From contig CALHSW010000034.1 of the NCBI GenBank assembly GCA_938038735.1, positions 1 through 64,000 on the forward strand: 64,000 nucleotides of DNA. Reading direction: 5' to 3'. A program made the translations under genes and the position numbers. This DNA comes from an uncultured Bacteroidia bacterium. Its GTDB lineage: Bacteria > Bacteroidota > Bacteroidia > Bacteroidales > CAJPTX01. The notes beneath the pieces were generated by a model. That model was not told the DNA's origin. It was given only the letters and a program-made list of their open reading frames with translations, and did no database searches. Shown here piece after piece: positions 1-8,085 of this stretch; the stretch's first letter is position 1; each line of letters opens with the position of its first letter.

Positions 1-1
1 G

Positions 2-1408
2 GGGCTGGCGATGGAGGGGCTGGAGCGGGACTGGGTGAAATACCCCGTGCTGCACCTGGATTTCAGCGGGGTTAACTACTCGCGGGAGGGCAAGCTGGAG
101 GCGGGTCTTAGCGGTGTACTCTCAAGCTGGGAGCAGGAGTATTGCGGTGAGGTGTCGGAAGATATCTTTGAGGTGCGCTTTAGAAGGGTAATAGAGCGGG
201 CGCATGCGCAGACGGGGCAGCGGGCGGTGGTGCTGGTGGACGAGTACGACAAGCCGCTGCTGGATGCCATCGACGACGAGGCGCTTTTGGCGCGCAACCA
301 GGACGCGCTGCGGGGCTTCTACGGGGTGCTCAAGGGGATGGACGCGCACCTGCAGTTCGTGTTTTTGACGGGCATCACGCGCTTCGCGCACCTGGGCATC
401 TTCAGCGGGCTGAACAACCTCAAGGACCTCTCGATGGCCGAGGCGTACGCCACGCTCTGCGGCATCACGGAGGGGGAGCTGCGCGCCGGTCTTGCTGAGG
501 GGGTCCGGCAGCTGGCCAAGAAGCAGGGGCAGACCGTGGCGGAGGCCTACGGGAAGCTCAAGGAGATGTACGACGGCTATCGGTTCTCGCCCCGGGCAGA
601 GGCGGGTGTGTACAACCCCTTCAGCCTGCTCAACGCGTTGGAAGAGCGGGAGTACGGCCGCTACTGGTACGAGACGGGAACGCCGCGGTTCCTCTTCCGG
701 CTGATCGAGCAGCGCGGGGTGCCCATCGCGGGGCTGGCGCAGGGGCGGATGCGGGCCAGCCAGCTGCGGGGGCGCGAAGTGAGCGCCATGGGCATCGTGC
801 CGCTGCTCTACCAGACGGGCTACATGACCATCGAACGCTACGATGAGGTTGCGGACGAGTACACGCTGCGCTTCCCGAACGGGGAGGTGGAGCGGGCCTT
901 CTACGACGACCTGGTGCAGTACTTCTTCCGGGTGGACGATGACCGGGGGCTGAGCATCCAGTGGCTGCTGGGGCGCATGGCGGCGGGGGACGCGGCGGGG
1001 CTGATGGCGGGGCTCCACGCGTTCATCGCGGGGTTCAGCTACCAGATCGCGGGGGAGGCGGAGCTCTACTTCCAGAACGTGCTGGTGGTGCTCTTCCGGG
1101 GGCTGGGGCTGGAGACGCGCGCGGAGCTGGCCACGAGCGACGGGCGGATCGACGCGCTGGTGGAGACGCCGGGGTACCTCTACCTCTTCGAGTTCAAGCT
1201 GGATAAATCGGCGGAGGCGGCGCTGGCGCAGATCGAGGGGAAGGGGTACGCCGCGCCGTTCGCGCTGGGCCGGCGCGCGGTGGTGAAGCTGGGGGTGAAC
1301 TTCTCCTCGCAGACGCGGAACATCGCGGGGTGCATCATCCGGGCGGAGGGGCAGGCGGACGTGCGGATGGCCGTGCAGGCGGGGAAGCTGCGCGCAGTGG
1401 AAGAGTAA
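2..1408 (+). CDS. AAA-ATPase-like / PD-(D/E)XK nuclease family protein (5' end missing)
   Basis: The reading frame is open to the left edge, so the true start and the Walker A loop lie outside the window; the first visible ATG (base 11) is internal. What remains matches the AAA-ATPase-like (PF09820) plus PDDEXK_9 architecture abundant in Bacteroidales. A Walker-B-like strand (VVLVDEYDKPLLDAI) lies near visible residues 73-87, followed by the family-typical FLTGITRFAHLGIFSGLNNL. The C-terminal nuclease fold shows GRIDALVE (Asp381, numbered from base 11) and FEFKL (Glu394, Lys396), the expected D...ExK pattern, so the nuclease site looks intact. The cellular role of the family is unknown. The gene is visibly more GC-rich than the genes at 1.8-11 kb, which fits separate ancestry. 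A repeat copy follows directly after the stop. Confidence 0.88.
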   Translation, partial: GLAMEGLERDWVKYPVLHLDFSGVNYSREGKLEAGLSGVLSSWEQEYCGEVSEDIFEVRFRRVIERAHAQTGQRAVVLVDEYDKPLLDAIDDEALLARNQDALRGFYGVLKGMDAHLQFVFLTGITRFAHLGIFSGLNNLKDLSMAEAYATLCGITEGELRAGLAEGVRQLAKKQGQTVAEAYGKLKEMYDGYRFSPRAEAGVYNPFSLLNALEEREYGRYWYETGTPRFLFRLIEQRGVPIAGLAQGRMRASQLRGREVSAMGIVPLLYQTGYMTIERYDEVADEYTLRFPNGEVERAFYDDLVQYFFRVDDDRGLSIQWLLGRMAAGDAAGLMAGLHAFIAGFSYQIAGEAELYFQNVLVVLFRGLGLETRAELATSDGRIDALVETPGYLYLFEFKLDKSAEAALAQIEGKGYAAPFALGRRAVVKLGVNFSSQTRNIAGCIIRAEGQADVRMAVQAGKLRAVEE

Positions 1409-1450
1409 GGGGCTATTCAAAGGCCGTCCCGCGGGCGGGACTGCATTGCG
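1409..1450 (+). repeat. Dispersed hairpin repeat, short copy (a)
   Basis: This stretch starts right at the stop codon of the preceding gene and matches the 3' half of the repeat at 16801: GGCTATTcAAAGGCCGTCC, the CCGTCC/GGGCGG stem and GGACTGCATTG. The first three hairpins are missing. It has the same orientation as the upstream gene. Confidence 0.6.
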
Positions 1451-1809
1451 ACAAAATGATGGGAAACCTGCGCATTTAAATATGCTGGATGGCTACGGTT
1501 GTCCCGTCCGATGGCTCGCGTAGCCTATTGGGCAATAATACCGCAGCGGGAGCTACCCGGCGTCAGCTATCCATTTAAAAAAGATTTTTTGTGGTGGTGT
1601 GCAGCGTTACCGCGGTGCTACGCGCTATCTTTGCGCCACTTAAAAAATCTCAAATGGAACGGTGCTTGGAAGGGAGGGATGGGCTTGGCTCCGAGGCGTA
1701 GGCGTTGCATGGATAGAAGATGACCTTGCGGGCAGTAGTAGCGTTTTATGCGGAATTCTTTTAGAGCAATTACAATATCAATGATAAAAGTAGATATGGA
1801 GGGAATTCT
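1451..1809. other. Intergenic stretch with no recognised gene
   Basis: No frame with a recognisable product was found. Two open frames (1499-1723 plus, 1618-1980 minus) show no convincing start or family. The only clear signal is the promoter box at 1626-1633, which leaves a leader of about 170 bases before the zinc-ribbon gene. Confidence 0.5.
1626..1633 (+). promoter_or_regulatory. Bacteroidetes-type -7 box (TATCTTTG)
   Basis: TATCTTTGCG matches the TAnnTTTG -7 element of Bacteroidetes housekeeping promoters. No TTG lies at the usual 18-20 base distance upstream. It could drive the operon at 1810-5266. Confidence 0.45.
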
Positions 1810-2571
1810 ATGAGCGAAGAAATAAGTGGTAGCCAGTGCCCGCAATGCGGTTTTCAACTCTCTGCGGGCGATAAACGCTGCCCAGCATGCGGGGAGTGGG
1901 TGCAAAGGATTTGCCCCGAGTGCGGAGCGTGGACTCCACGGTGGGAGGAGCGTTGCATGCGTTGCAATAGCGATGGGCACGTTGATGACAGCGAGAGTTA
2001 TAGACCGATGCCAGCAGTGGAGAAGGAGGAGGAGAAACCAACGCTTTTGGATAGGGTTCTTAACTTCTTCAGCGATGGAGAGGATGAAGGGGAGGGCGAG
2101 GAGTACTCAATGGTGGAGGATGCGGGAGGGGGTAGCGCCGCGGTGAGCGTAGAGCTGGGACGGGCTGTGGGAACCCAAGCTATGGGCAGCGTTGATGATG
2201 ATGATGGGGAAGAGGATGAGGAGTTGAATATACCGTCGCCATGGTGGTTTTTTGCGGAGGCTCTGATAGTTATCATTGTGTTTGGGGTCCAATTCCATTG
2301 GTCGTGGTGGCTATATCTCCTCGTGATGCTCGGCGGGGTCATTGCGCTGTGTATCCCGGGGATTAGCAAGCTTTTCAGCCTGGCGATATCTGCGGTTTGG
2401 GGATTCATATTTATGACTTCTTGGCCATGGATTTCAGGCAAGGTGGACCTCAAGGAACTTCCGGAATTTAATCAAAGTGTATCGTTTGCAGAGTACTGGT
2501 GGGTAGGCGTAATTTCTTTCCTCGCCTTGCTGCTCATACACTTCAACGCCATAGCGTTGCGCACGCGCTAA
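1810..2571 (+). CDS. Double zinc-ribbon membrane protein, function unknown
   Basis: A 253-residue protein not recognised as a named family. The N-terminus holds two CxxC-x10-CxxC zinc ribbons, Cys10/13/24/27 and Cys35/38/49/52, like double-zinc-ribbon (DZANK-like) domains that usually bind protein or nucleic acid. Residues about 55-140 form an acidic, low-complexity linker (EDEGEGEE, DDDDGEEDEE). From about residue 145 several hydrophobic segments rich in Trp follow (WWFFAEALIVIIVFGVQF and others), with a last membrane helix near residues 228-248. A cytosolic zinc head on a membrane anchor is therefore likely. The start ATG has a purine-rich GGAGGG upstream at 1798-1803. The next gene begins 17 bases after the stop, so the two are probably co-transcribed. 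Confidence 0.8.
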   Translation: MSEEISGSQCPQCGFQLSAGDKRCPACGEWVQRICPECGAWTPRWEERCMRCNSDGHVDDSESYRPMPAVEKEEEKPTLLDRVLNFFSDGEDEGEGEEYSMVEDAGGGSAAVSVELGRAVGTQAMGSVDDDDGEEDEELNIPSPWWFFAEALIVIIVFGVQFHWSWWLYLLVMLGGVIALCIPGISKLFSLAISAVWGFIFMTSWPWISGKVDLKELPEFNQSVSFAEYWWVGVISFLALLLIHFNAIALRTR

Positions 2572-2588
2572 CCTGAAAGGGGCATACG

Positions 2589-4709
2589 ATGGATAGGGAA
2601 AAAGTATACGAAAAGATACGCTCCTTAGCTGACCTCTACAATGGGGAGAAGGTACAGCCAAGGGAGCTTGGTGCGCTGTTGCGGCGCGCTGGGTTTAACA
2701 TTTCAGACGAGGAGCTGAGCGAATACGTTACAGGAGCCTACAAGTTTTACGAAGAGGCGCAAGAGATAGCCGATCGGTTTGTCGATCCAGTGACGGGGAT
2801 GCCGCTAGCCGTAGTGGATCAGTTTAAAGAGTCGCTTAAGGACAAGGAGACGGCTGTTGACACTCTGCTTTACGGCATAGACTTCTTTGAGCGTGCGCTG
2901 TACACGCTGGACGGCATTTTGGGCGATTCGGCTGTGCATAAGGGAGTGGGGTGGACGAGCCGTTTCTTGCATACGTTGAAGGGGGATCAGGGGGTACTCG
3001 ATGTGCAGGCCGATGCCACTGCGGTTTATGCGCATTTTATGGATGTACTCGGGGGATACGAGACGCTCAAGAGCGAGCTAGGCTACGTGATAAATGGGTT
3101 CATCATGCTGCGTAACAGCGTGCTGGAGATGTATATCCGCTACGCAAATAACCTCTTTGACATTTTTGGCGATAAGATACGGCAAGTGGCGCCGGACCTC
3201 TTTGATTTTGATAGCATAGAGTTCATTGACGTGGCGCAGCTGCGTCGGGAGAGCGAGTTGGCGTGCTATACGCTGCTGCGGGAGTGCTCAAATGTGATGG
3301 GGATGATTTCACACAGCTTCGTTACGCATGGCGAGAGCATCATGCAGGCGCTGGGCGATAAAAATGCATCGCGGGAGTGGAAAGCGCTTCAGGTGGGCTT
3401 TAACCTGCTTGATCACTATTTGGATGCTGGGACGCAGACCACGATACTTCGTAGCGAGTTTGAAAAGTTCTGCGGGAAGCTGGATGCTGATGAGGCGTTG
3501 ATAGTGACCGATGCGCAGCGTCTCACGGCGATTTATAGTACAATCAACGAGGTGGCGAGCTATAAGGCTAGGGCGTTTCTACGGCGCAGCGAAGAGGTGC
3601 TTGCGCAAGGGGTGGGTACGCTGGCGGAGCTGCAGCTCTCTACGCCTGCGCTGAAGGCGCTTAACGTGGAGCGTGAGGGTCTCCTTACACAGTACCATGA
3701 TTTGGAGGACAAGAAAGTAGCCGTTGACTCCACCCTGGCGGATTGCAGCACGAACATTATGCTATTGGATGCTGCGTTGGGGAATATAGAGGAAAGCTAT
3801 AGGCGGGCGAAAAAGAAGAAGCCACCGCGCCCCTCCGATTTTGCCTTGGGGTTCTCGTTCGGGGTACGCAAGAAGAGGTACCAGATGGAGCTCTACGAGT
3901 GGGATGCGTGCTACGGCGACTTGGTGAGGGAGTATAGCGACACGATAGGGGATAGGGCTTACTACAGGGAGCTGCGCGACTCGGCGACGAAGGAGCTTGA
4001 GGCGTTAAACGCGGAGCGGGACGAAGTGAAGAAGAAGCTGCGTGATGTCAATGCGCGGATACGGGCAAAGATAGCTGTAAATCCAAAGGTGCAGGAGCAG
4101 ATGGCGGCCCAGCTGCGCGAGGTGGTGCCCATGCTTCGCTTGGCGCGGGAGATAGTGAATACGAGGATTGATGAGCGTCTGGTGAGGGTGACGCAAACAT
4201 CGCGCGATGTCTCTTTCGAACTCTCGGCGGAGGATAGCAGCTGGATAGATGGATTTACGGATCGGTTAGCCGAATTGGCAGATCAAGCGACACGGCCGGT
4301 GGAATCGTCAGTGGAAGCGCAAGGGGCTGAGGAGGCCGGGAGCGCAGCACCAGCACCCCAGTCGGAGCAGGATGCGATCATAGAGGATGCACGCACCCAG
4401 CTGATTAGCCGCACGACGGGGCTGTGCAGTGCCTATATGAAGCTAAAAAAGCAGAAGGAGCAGAATGCAGTGACGCTGGCGGAGTATAAGGCAGAGCTTT
4501 CACAGATACAGAACGATTTTAAGGCGATTCAAGAGGGGATGGGCGAGAAGGGGGTAGCATTGCGCGACGTGGTACGCCGCATTAATTTGGCGGAAGGGCG
4601 TGGCGAGCTACAGGAGGCGTTGTGCGCACTGTCGGATGGGAATATAGTGCTAACCGATAGTGAGTTGGATGCATTTCTTAATACAGATGAGGGGGAAATA
4701 GTGCTATGA
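2589..4709 (+). CDS. Large helical/coiled-coil protein, function unknown
   Basis: A 706-residue protein, almost wholly charged and helical, with no signal peptide or membrane helix, so it is probably cytosolic or peripheral. Coiled-coil character is strongest around residues 360-400, 450-540 and 600-680 (for example EALNAERDEVKKKLRDVNAR). A basic patch (RRAKKKKPPRPSDF) near residue 405 and an Ala/Pro/Glu-rich linker near residue 575-590 separate helical blocks. I recognise no catalytic motif. It sits 17 bases after the zinc-ribbon membrane gene and shares an ATGA stop/start overlap with the DUF4112-like gene that follows, so translation of the three is probably coupled. A scaffold joining the two membrane proteins is an inference only. 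Confidence 0.8.
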   Translation: MDREKVYEKIRSLADLYNGEKVQPRELGALLRRAGFNISDEELSEYVTGAYKFYEEAQEIADRFVDPVTGMPLAVVDQFKESLKDKETAVDTLLYGIDFFERALYTLDGILGDSAVHKGVGWTSRFLHTLKGDQGVLDVQADATAVYAHFMDVLGGYETLKSELGYVINGFIMLRNSVLEMYIRYANNLFDIFGDKIRQVAPDLFDFDSIEFIDVAQLRRESELACYTLLRECSNVMGMISHSFVTHGESIMQALGDKNASREWKALQVGFNLLDHYLDAGTQTTILRSEFEKFCGKLDADEALIVTDAQRLTAIYSTINEVASYKARAFLRRSEEVLAQGVGTLAELQLSTPALKALNVEREGLLTQYHDLEDKKVAVDSTLADCSTNIMLLDAALGNIEESYRRAKKKKPPRPSDFALGFSFGVRKKRYQMELYEWDACYGDLVREYSDTIGDRAYYRELRDSATKELEALNAERDEVKKKLRDVNARIRAKIAVNPKVQEQMAAQLREVVPMLRLAREIVNTRIDERLVRVTQTSRDVSFELSAEDSSWIDGFTDRLAELADQATRPVESSVEAQGAEEAGSAAPAPQSEQDAIIEDARTQLISRTTGLCSAYMKLKKQKEQNAVTLAEYKAELSQIQNDFKAIQEGMGEKGVALRDVVRRINLAEGRGELQEALCALSDGNIVLTDSELDAFLNTDEGEIVL

Positions 4710-5266
4710 AAACGCGCATGGAGTATCGAATGGAGCACCGGCGTCTCCATGGCTTAGTTGCAGCGGATGCAGTGGAGGCGCAGGATGCCGAGAGGGGACG
4801 AGTGTTGGTGCAGGAGCGGGATGAGCGGAAGGAGGCGATAAAGAGCAAGTTCTACTATGGGCTTGCCACGCGCGGCGGCTTGGTCAAGGATATTTTAGAC
4901 GCTGTGGGAGGTCTTTTCTTGCCTGGGATAGGCGATTTTCTGACCTCGTTTATGGCCTTCCCTGCGATAATGTCGGCTGCATTTGAGGTGCGCTCTTTAC
5001 CGTTGACGTTGGCTATGATTTTCAATATGCTTGTTGACCTGTTCTTGGGGTTGGTGCCGGTGGCCGGTGGCATTATAGATGCATGTTACTTGTCCAATAG
5101 AAAGAATGCTCGCTTGCTGAGCGGCTACGTGGAGGGGAATAAGGAGATAGTTCGGAAGGTGAACCATAGGGCGAGCTTCATGGGAATAGTGATATTCTTC
5201 CTGGTGCTGCTGATTTACTTTACCATAAAAACGCTGTCTAAATTGGCGAGTCCGCTATTTAGCTAG
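4706..5266 (+). CDS. DUF4112-like membrane protein
   Basis: A 186-residue protein whose middle resembles the DUF4112 family: a conserved Asp then Gly-rich hydrophobic turns (DAVGGLFLPGIGDFLT, about residues 70-85, and LVPVAGGIIDACYLSNRKNA, about 118-137), followed by a C-terminal membrane helix (GIVIFFLVLLIYFTI). The first 50 residues are charged and unlike the family. The function of DUF4112 proteins is unknown. The start codon overlaps the stop of the 706-residue gene (ATGA), which suggests translational coupling. It is the last gene of the operon; a hairpin repeat follows 58 bases after the stop. Confidence 0.78.
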   Translation: MKTRMEYRMEHRRLHGLVAADAVEAQDAERGRVLVQERDERKEAIKSKFYYGLATRGGLVKDILDAVGGLFLPGIGDFLTSFMAFPAIMSAAFEVRSLPLTLAMIFNMLVDLFLGLVPVAGGIIDACYLSNRKNARLLSGYVEGNKEIVRKVNHRASFMGIVIFFLVLLIYFTIKTLSKLASPLFS

Positions 5267-5324
5267 CAAGGATCCTTTAGGTGCATGGGAAGCGGTCGGC
5301 GGTCATAGGCAAAGAAGATTTGCT

Positions 5325-5445
5325 GGGGTCAGTCTTTCAGACAGTTTTGCCCTTTTGGGCTGGAATCTGGGGGTCTGAGGACCCTCGGATATTGAGAAGT
5401 CGTCCTGCGGGCGGGGCTGCATCTGCTGCGCGAGTTTATGCGGAT
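5325..5445 (+). repeat. Dispersed hairpin repeat, full-length diverged copy (b)
   Basis: Begins GGGGTCAGTCTTTCAGAC and runs through all five hairpin positions of the 16801 repeat: CAGTCT/AGACAG, GCCC/GGGC, a diverged GGGGGTC/GACCCTC arm, CGTCC/GGGCG and a remnant of the last palindrome. It lies just downstream of the DUF4112-like gene in the same orientation. Confidence 0.75.
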
Positions 5446-6207
5446 TTCGGTGGGGCATCGCGTGTCGGCTGCGGCTGGGTGGCTGATGGTGCGAGCGACT
5501 CAGTGGTCGGCCATATCAGGGCGGAGAGAGGATGCTAATTAAAATATGTGGCGTCGCAGACGCTATTTTGAACACGCAACATGGTCGGTTTTTTAAGGCA
5601 GTAACCGCTGATTGCGGGTACAGATTTGTGTGGATTGTATTTGTGGGATGGGAGCGAGCAGACCACTTATGAAATAGTAGCGTGATAAGGTTTTTATATA
5701 ACGAAATTGTTACTACCTTTGCGCATCGGAAGGGATGAATTTAATTTAGTCAACCTGTGGAGCATTGTCATGGGCTTTTGGAGCACGGTGTTTGTTCATT
5801 TTAGCAATGCGCTTGGGACGAAGCGGAGCGACAGCTGTTGCGCAGTCATTCCTGCGGTGGGGTCTCAGCGGAACGGCAGCCGAGCGCACGGTGTTCTGCA
5901 GGTAGCAGGGGAGACAGTACGACTTTTCCCGCTGTTTAGAATCGTTCTCTCCCCCCCCCCCATTTATATCTTAATTCGTTAGCGTTTAAGGGCTTACAGA
6001 GCTGCTGCCGCGAGGCGACAGCTGGTGGTGCTGCCCTAAGGGGTATTCCTTTCTGGCATCCCTTTGTGGGGCAGCGAGGGTGGATAGGTTGGATTCTAAG
6101 TATCACCTTTCCGCAAGCATGCGCGGGCATCGCTGCATGTAGGAACCGTGTCGCTGTAGCGAATTCGGCTAGCGGTTGGATTTTTCAATGCACTAGGAGG
6201 AATTGCC
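5446..6207. other. Long intergenic stretch, no recognised gene; contains a C11 tract
   Basis: About 760 bases without a gene I can support. The open frame from 5707 to 5982 lacks any recognisable feature. A run of eleven C residues lies at 5951-5961, and a promoter-like box lies at 5714. The AGGAGG ribosome site of the next gene is at 6195-6201. Confidence 0.5.
5714..5721 (+). promoter_or_regulatory. Bacteroidetes-type -7 box (TACCTTTG), orphan
   Basis: TACCTTTGCGC is a strong match to the -7 element but lies almost 490 bases before the next gene, and no clear -33 TTG is at the right distance. It may start a long leader or a non-coding transcript. Confidence 0.4.
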
Positions 6208-6534
6208 ATGCGTAGCAGTAGCGTAGTGCGTCTAATGAAGCGGTACTTTTGGCTTTACGATAGGCTGACGGCCTCCCGCGTGGGGCTGACGCTGGAGGAG
6301 ATAGCGGCGGCCTGGGCGCAGTCGTCGCTGAACGATGAGGGGGTGGCGTTCTCATCGCGTACCTTCTTTGAGCATCGCCGTGCCATTGAGGAGCTGTTTG
6401 ATGTGGACATTGTATGCAATCGGGAGGCGGGCAACCGCTACACCATCGTTGAGTCGTCAACGCGGGGAAGCGCGGGAGCGCGGCGGTGGGGCGAATGCAT
6501 GAGGAAGACGATGCGAGGGGAGAGAGGGGAGTAA
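6208..6534 (+). CDS. Solo HTH fragment of a WYL-type transcriptional regulator
   Basis: A 108-residue protein. Residues 1-85 match the N-terminal helix-turn-helix of Bacteroidetes WYL-domain regulators: an aromatic first helix (RYFWLYDRL), LTLEEIAAAW, SSLNDEGVAFSSRTFFEHRR and an AIEELFDVDIVCNREAGNRY hinge. In that family about 200 residues with the WYL ligand-sensing domain follow; here the frame ends after a short Arg/Gly tail (GECMRKTMRGERGE). It is therefore either a decayed regulator whose 3' part was deleted or a mini-repressor that still binds DNA. It has a good ribosome site (AGGAGG, 6 bases before the ATG). No WYL remnant was seen in the frames directly downstream. A possible target is the lipoprotein pair that follows. 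Confidence 0.7.
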   Translation: MRSSSVVRLMKRYFWLYDRLTASRVGLTLEEIAAAWAQSSLNDEGVAFSSRTFFEHRRAIEELFDVDIVCNREAGNRYTIVESSTRGSAGARRWGECMRKTMRGERGE

Positions 6535-6591
6535 TGCTGGGGGTAGCTAGGGTATGGGTTTTAAATGTTTAACAGTAAAAAGTTTGTAGAG

Positions 6592-7131
6592 ATGAAGCGA
6601 TTAGGAATTGCGTTGATGGTGGCCTTTGGGGTAGCGGTTTGTTTCGCGTCGTGCGGCAGCAATGAGGACAAGATGATTATGGAGTGCGCGAAGCTGTACG
6701 TGGGGACGAACAGTTTGTTTCATGATAAGTGGTCTCAGGCGGTGATGCTGGCACAGAGGGAGGGAGGTGTAGAAGATTCGGAAGTGGAAGAGGCTACCGA
6801 GGCGGTGAACACGGTAATGGAGTTTTTCATCTCGGGCGCGGTGAATTACTGCTATCGTGACGGTGAGGTTACTGAAGCAGGTATCTATAGAGCAATGACC
6901 GACTTCTTGGATGATGATGATACCGAGATGCTGACCAACATCTTTGAGGTTTCCAGCCTGAAGGAGTTGGCAAAGATGATTTACAGTAACTACACGGCTA
7001 TGCCTAAAAGTATTAAACTGACGAAGGCGGAGGGCAATAACAAATACCCCGACTACTACAGCGAGACGCATGATGTGAGGATCAGCGTCATTTCGGGGGC
7101 GGTGCTCGTTCGTCCATACAGTGGCATGTAG
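6592..7131 (+). CDS. Lipoprotein, first of a tandem pair
   Basis: A 179-residue predicted lipoprotein of unknown function. The start is placed at the ATG at 6592, not at 6565, because the protein from there aligns end to end with the next gene (MKRLGIALMV). The signal is positively charged then hydrophobic, with a lipobox ending ...CFASC, Cys21 being the likely lipidated residue. The mature part is acidic and probably helical, with DEDKMIMECAKLY-like helices and a C-terminal domain with conserved AMPKxxxLxKxEG and YY. Together with the paralogue it is probably exported to the cell envelope. The two genes are about 50 bases apart and likely expressed together. Confidence 0.8.
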   Translation: MKRLGIALMVAFGVAVCFASCGSNEDKMIMECAKLYVGTNSLFHDKWSQAVMLAQREGGVEDSEVEEATEAVNTVMEFFISGAVNYCYRDGEVTEAGIYRAMTDFLDDDDTEMLTNIFEVSSLKELAKMIYSNYTAMPKSIKLTKAEGNNKYPDYYSETHDVRISVISGAVLVRPYSGM

Positions 7132-7182
7132 CATGGGGGAGTTCGCTAGAGATGTGGGTTGTCTTGTAAAATGATTTGAGCG

Positions 7183-7713
7183 ATGAAGCGATTAGGAATT
7201 GCGTTGATGGTGGTCTTGGGGGTAGTGGCTGGCTGCGCGTCGGGCGGCAGCAAGGAGGACAAGATGATTATGGAGTGCGCGAAGCTGTATGCGGGGGCCT
7301 TTGAGCTGTTCTACGATGTATGGACACCGTGGGTTGAAAAGGCTAAGGCGCAGGGTATGCTGGATGATTCCGACGTGTGGGAGACCCATGCTGAGTATCG
7401 TTTGACGATGGAAGTCGTGGTTCGCAATGCCGTAAACTATTGCAGCGAGGATGGAGAGGTTACTGAATTTGATATATGCAAGGGGGTGAAGGACCTGAAG
7501 GCAGAAGATAGGGAATTGCTATTCAACTTGTTGAATGTGTCCAGTTCGACCGAGCTTGCCAAAATGATATACAGCCATTACGCCGCCATGCCAAAAAACT
7601 TTGAATTGAAGAAGGAGGAGGGCGATACGCCGTCGTACTACAACGAGGAGTATAACGTAAGGGTGTACATTATGGATGGGGTTATAGAGGCTTGCCCCTA
7701 CTTTAGGATATAG
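7183..7713 (+). CDS. Lipoprotein, second of a tandem pair
   Basis: A 176-residue paralogue of the preceding gene. The first roughly 110 bases of the two genes are nearly identical, while the rest has diverged, so a tandem duplication with partial conversion of the 5' end is plausible. The lipobox is GVVAGC (Cys18); compared with its neighbour the cysteine has moved three residues towards the N-terminus while the old Cys21 position is now Gly. The mature portion keeps DKMIMECAKLYAG, the acidic helices and the AMPKNFELKKEEG block. The C-terminal segment after the YYNEEYNVRV strand is short. No known family was recognised. Confidence 0.8.
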   Translation: MKRLGIALMVVLGVVAGCASGGSKEDKMIMECAKLYAGAFELFYDVWTPWVEKAKAQGMLDDSDVWETHAEYRLTMEVVVRNAVNYCSEDGEVTEFDICKGVKDLKAEDRELLFNLLNVSSSTELAKMIYSHYAAMPKNFELKKEEGDTPSYYNEEYNVRVYIMDGVIEACPYFRI

Positions 7714-7866
7714 CATGCTTCTTTCCGCATGGGATGCTGGGGTGGAGGAACGCTGCGCATTGCGGTTGCGCGGTAGGGAAAGGAGCATAAGGCGGCTAAT
7801 GGAGAGAGGGGAAGCAGTTTTTTTGAGATCTATGTTTCAAGGAGAATAGTTTTAATACGTATAGCA

Positions 7867-8085
7867 ATGAGAGTTTTTCGAGTGACCCCGAGGAGGGTAA
7901 AGCGGGTGAACGGGGAGGTTTTGACTCCCGACATGGCGGTGGTGGTGACGATGCGCCGCGATAGCTTGACACCATTCGTGAACGGCGCGCCGGAGTTGGT
8001 GGATGCCTATAGGCGAGAGTATGGATTTGACTACAAGAAGGCTTGCTGCAGCGCGAATGATTTCACGTGGGAGGGAATAGGATGA
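7867..8085 (+). CDS. Small protein of about 72 residues, coupled to the next gene
   Basis: A 72-residue protein: basic beta-like N-terminus (MRVFRVTPRRVKRVNGEVL), TPDMAVVVTMRR, then DAYRREYGFDYKKACCSA. The pattern resembles small 70-residue Bacteroidales proteins of unknown function (I think of the DUF6140 type, from memory and unverified). The stop overlaps the start of the following gene by ATGA, supporting a real coding role and coupled translation. No signal peptide or membrane helix is visible. Confidence 0.6.
   Translation: MRVFRVTPRRVKRVNGEVLTPDMAVVVTMRRDSLTPFVNGAPELVDAYRREYGFDYKKACCSANDFTWEGIG

Noticed and set aside
122..1420. Long minus frame of 432 residues opposite the AAA-ATPase gene
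   Set aside because: His/Arg/Pro-rich shadow of a GC-rich coding sequence; the plus frame has clear domains.
5281..5538. Open plus frame of 85 residues after the DUF4112-like gene
   Set aside because: It lies across a full hairpin repeat copy, has no family similarity and no ribosome site.
5707..5982. Open plus frame of 91 residues
   Set aside because: It starts within a promoter box and runs through a C11 tract; no motif or homology recognised.
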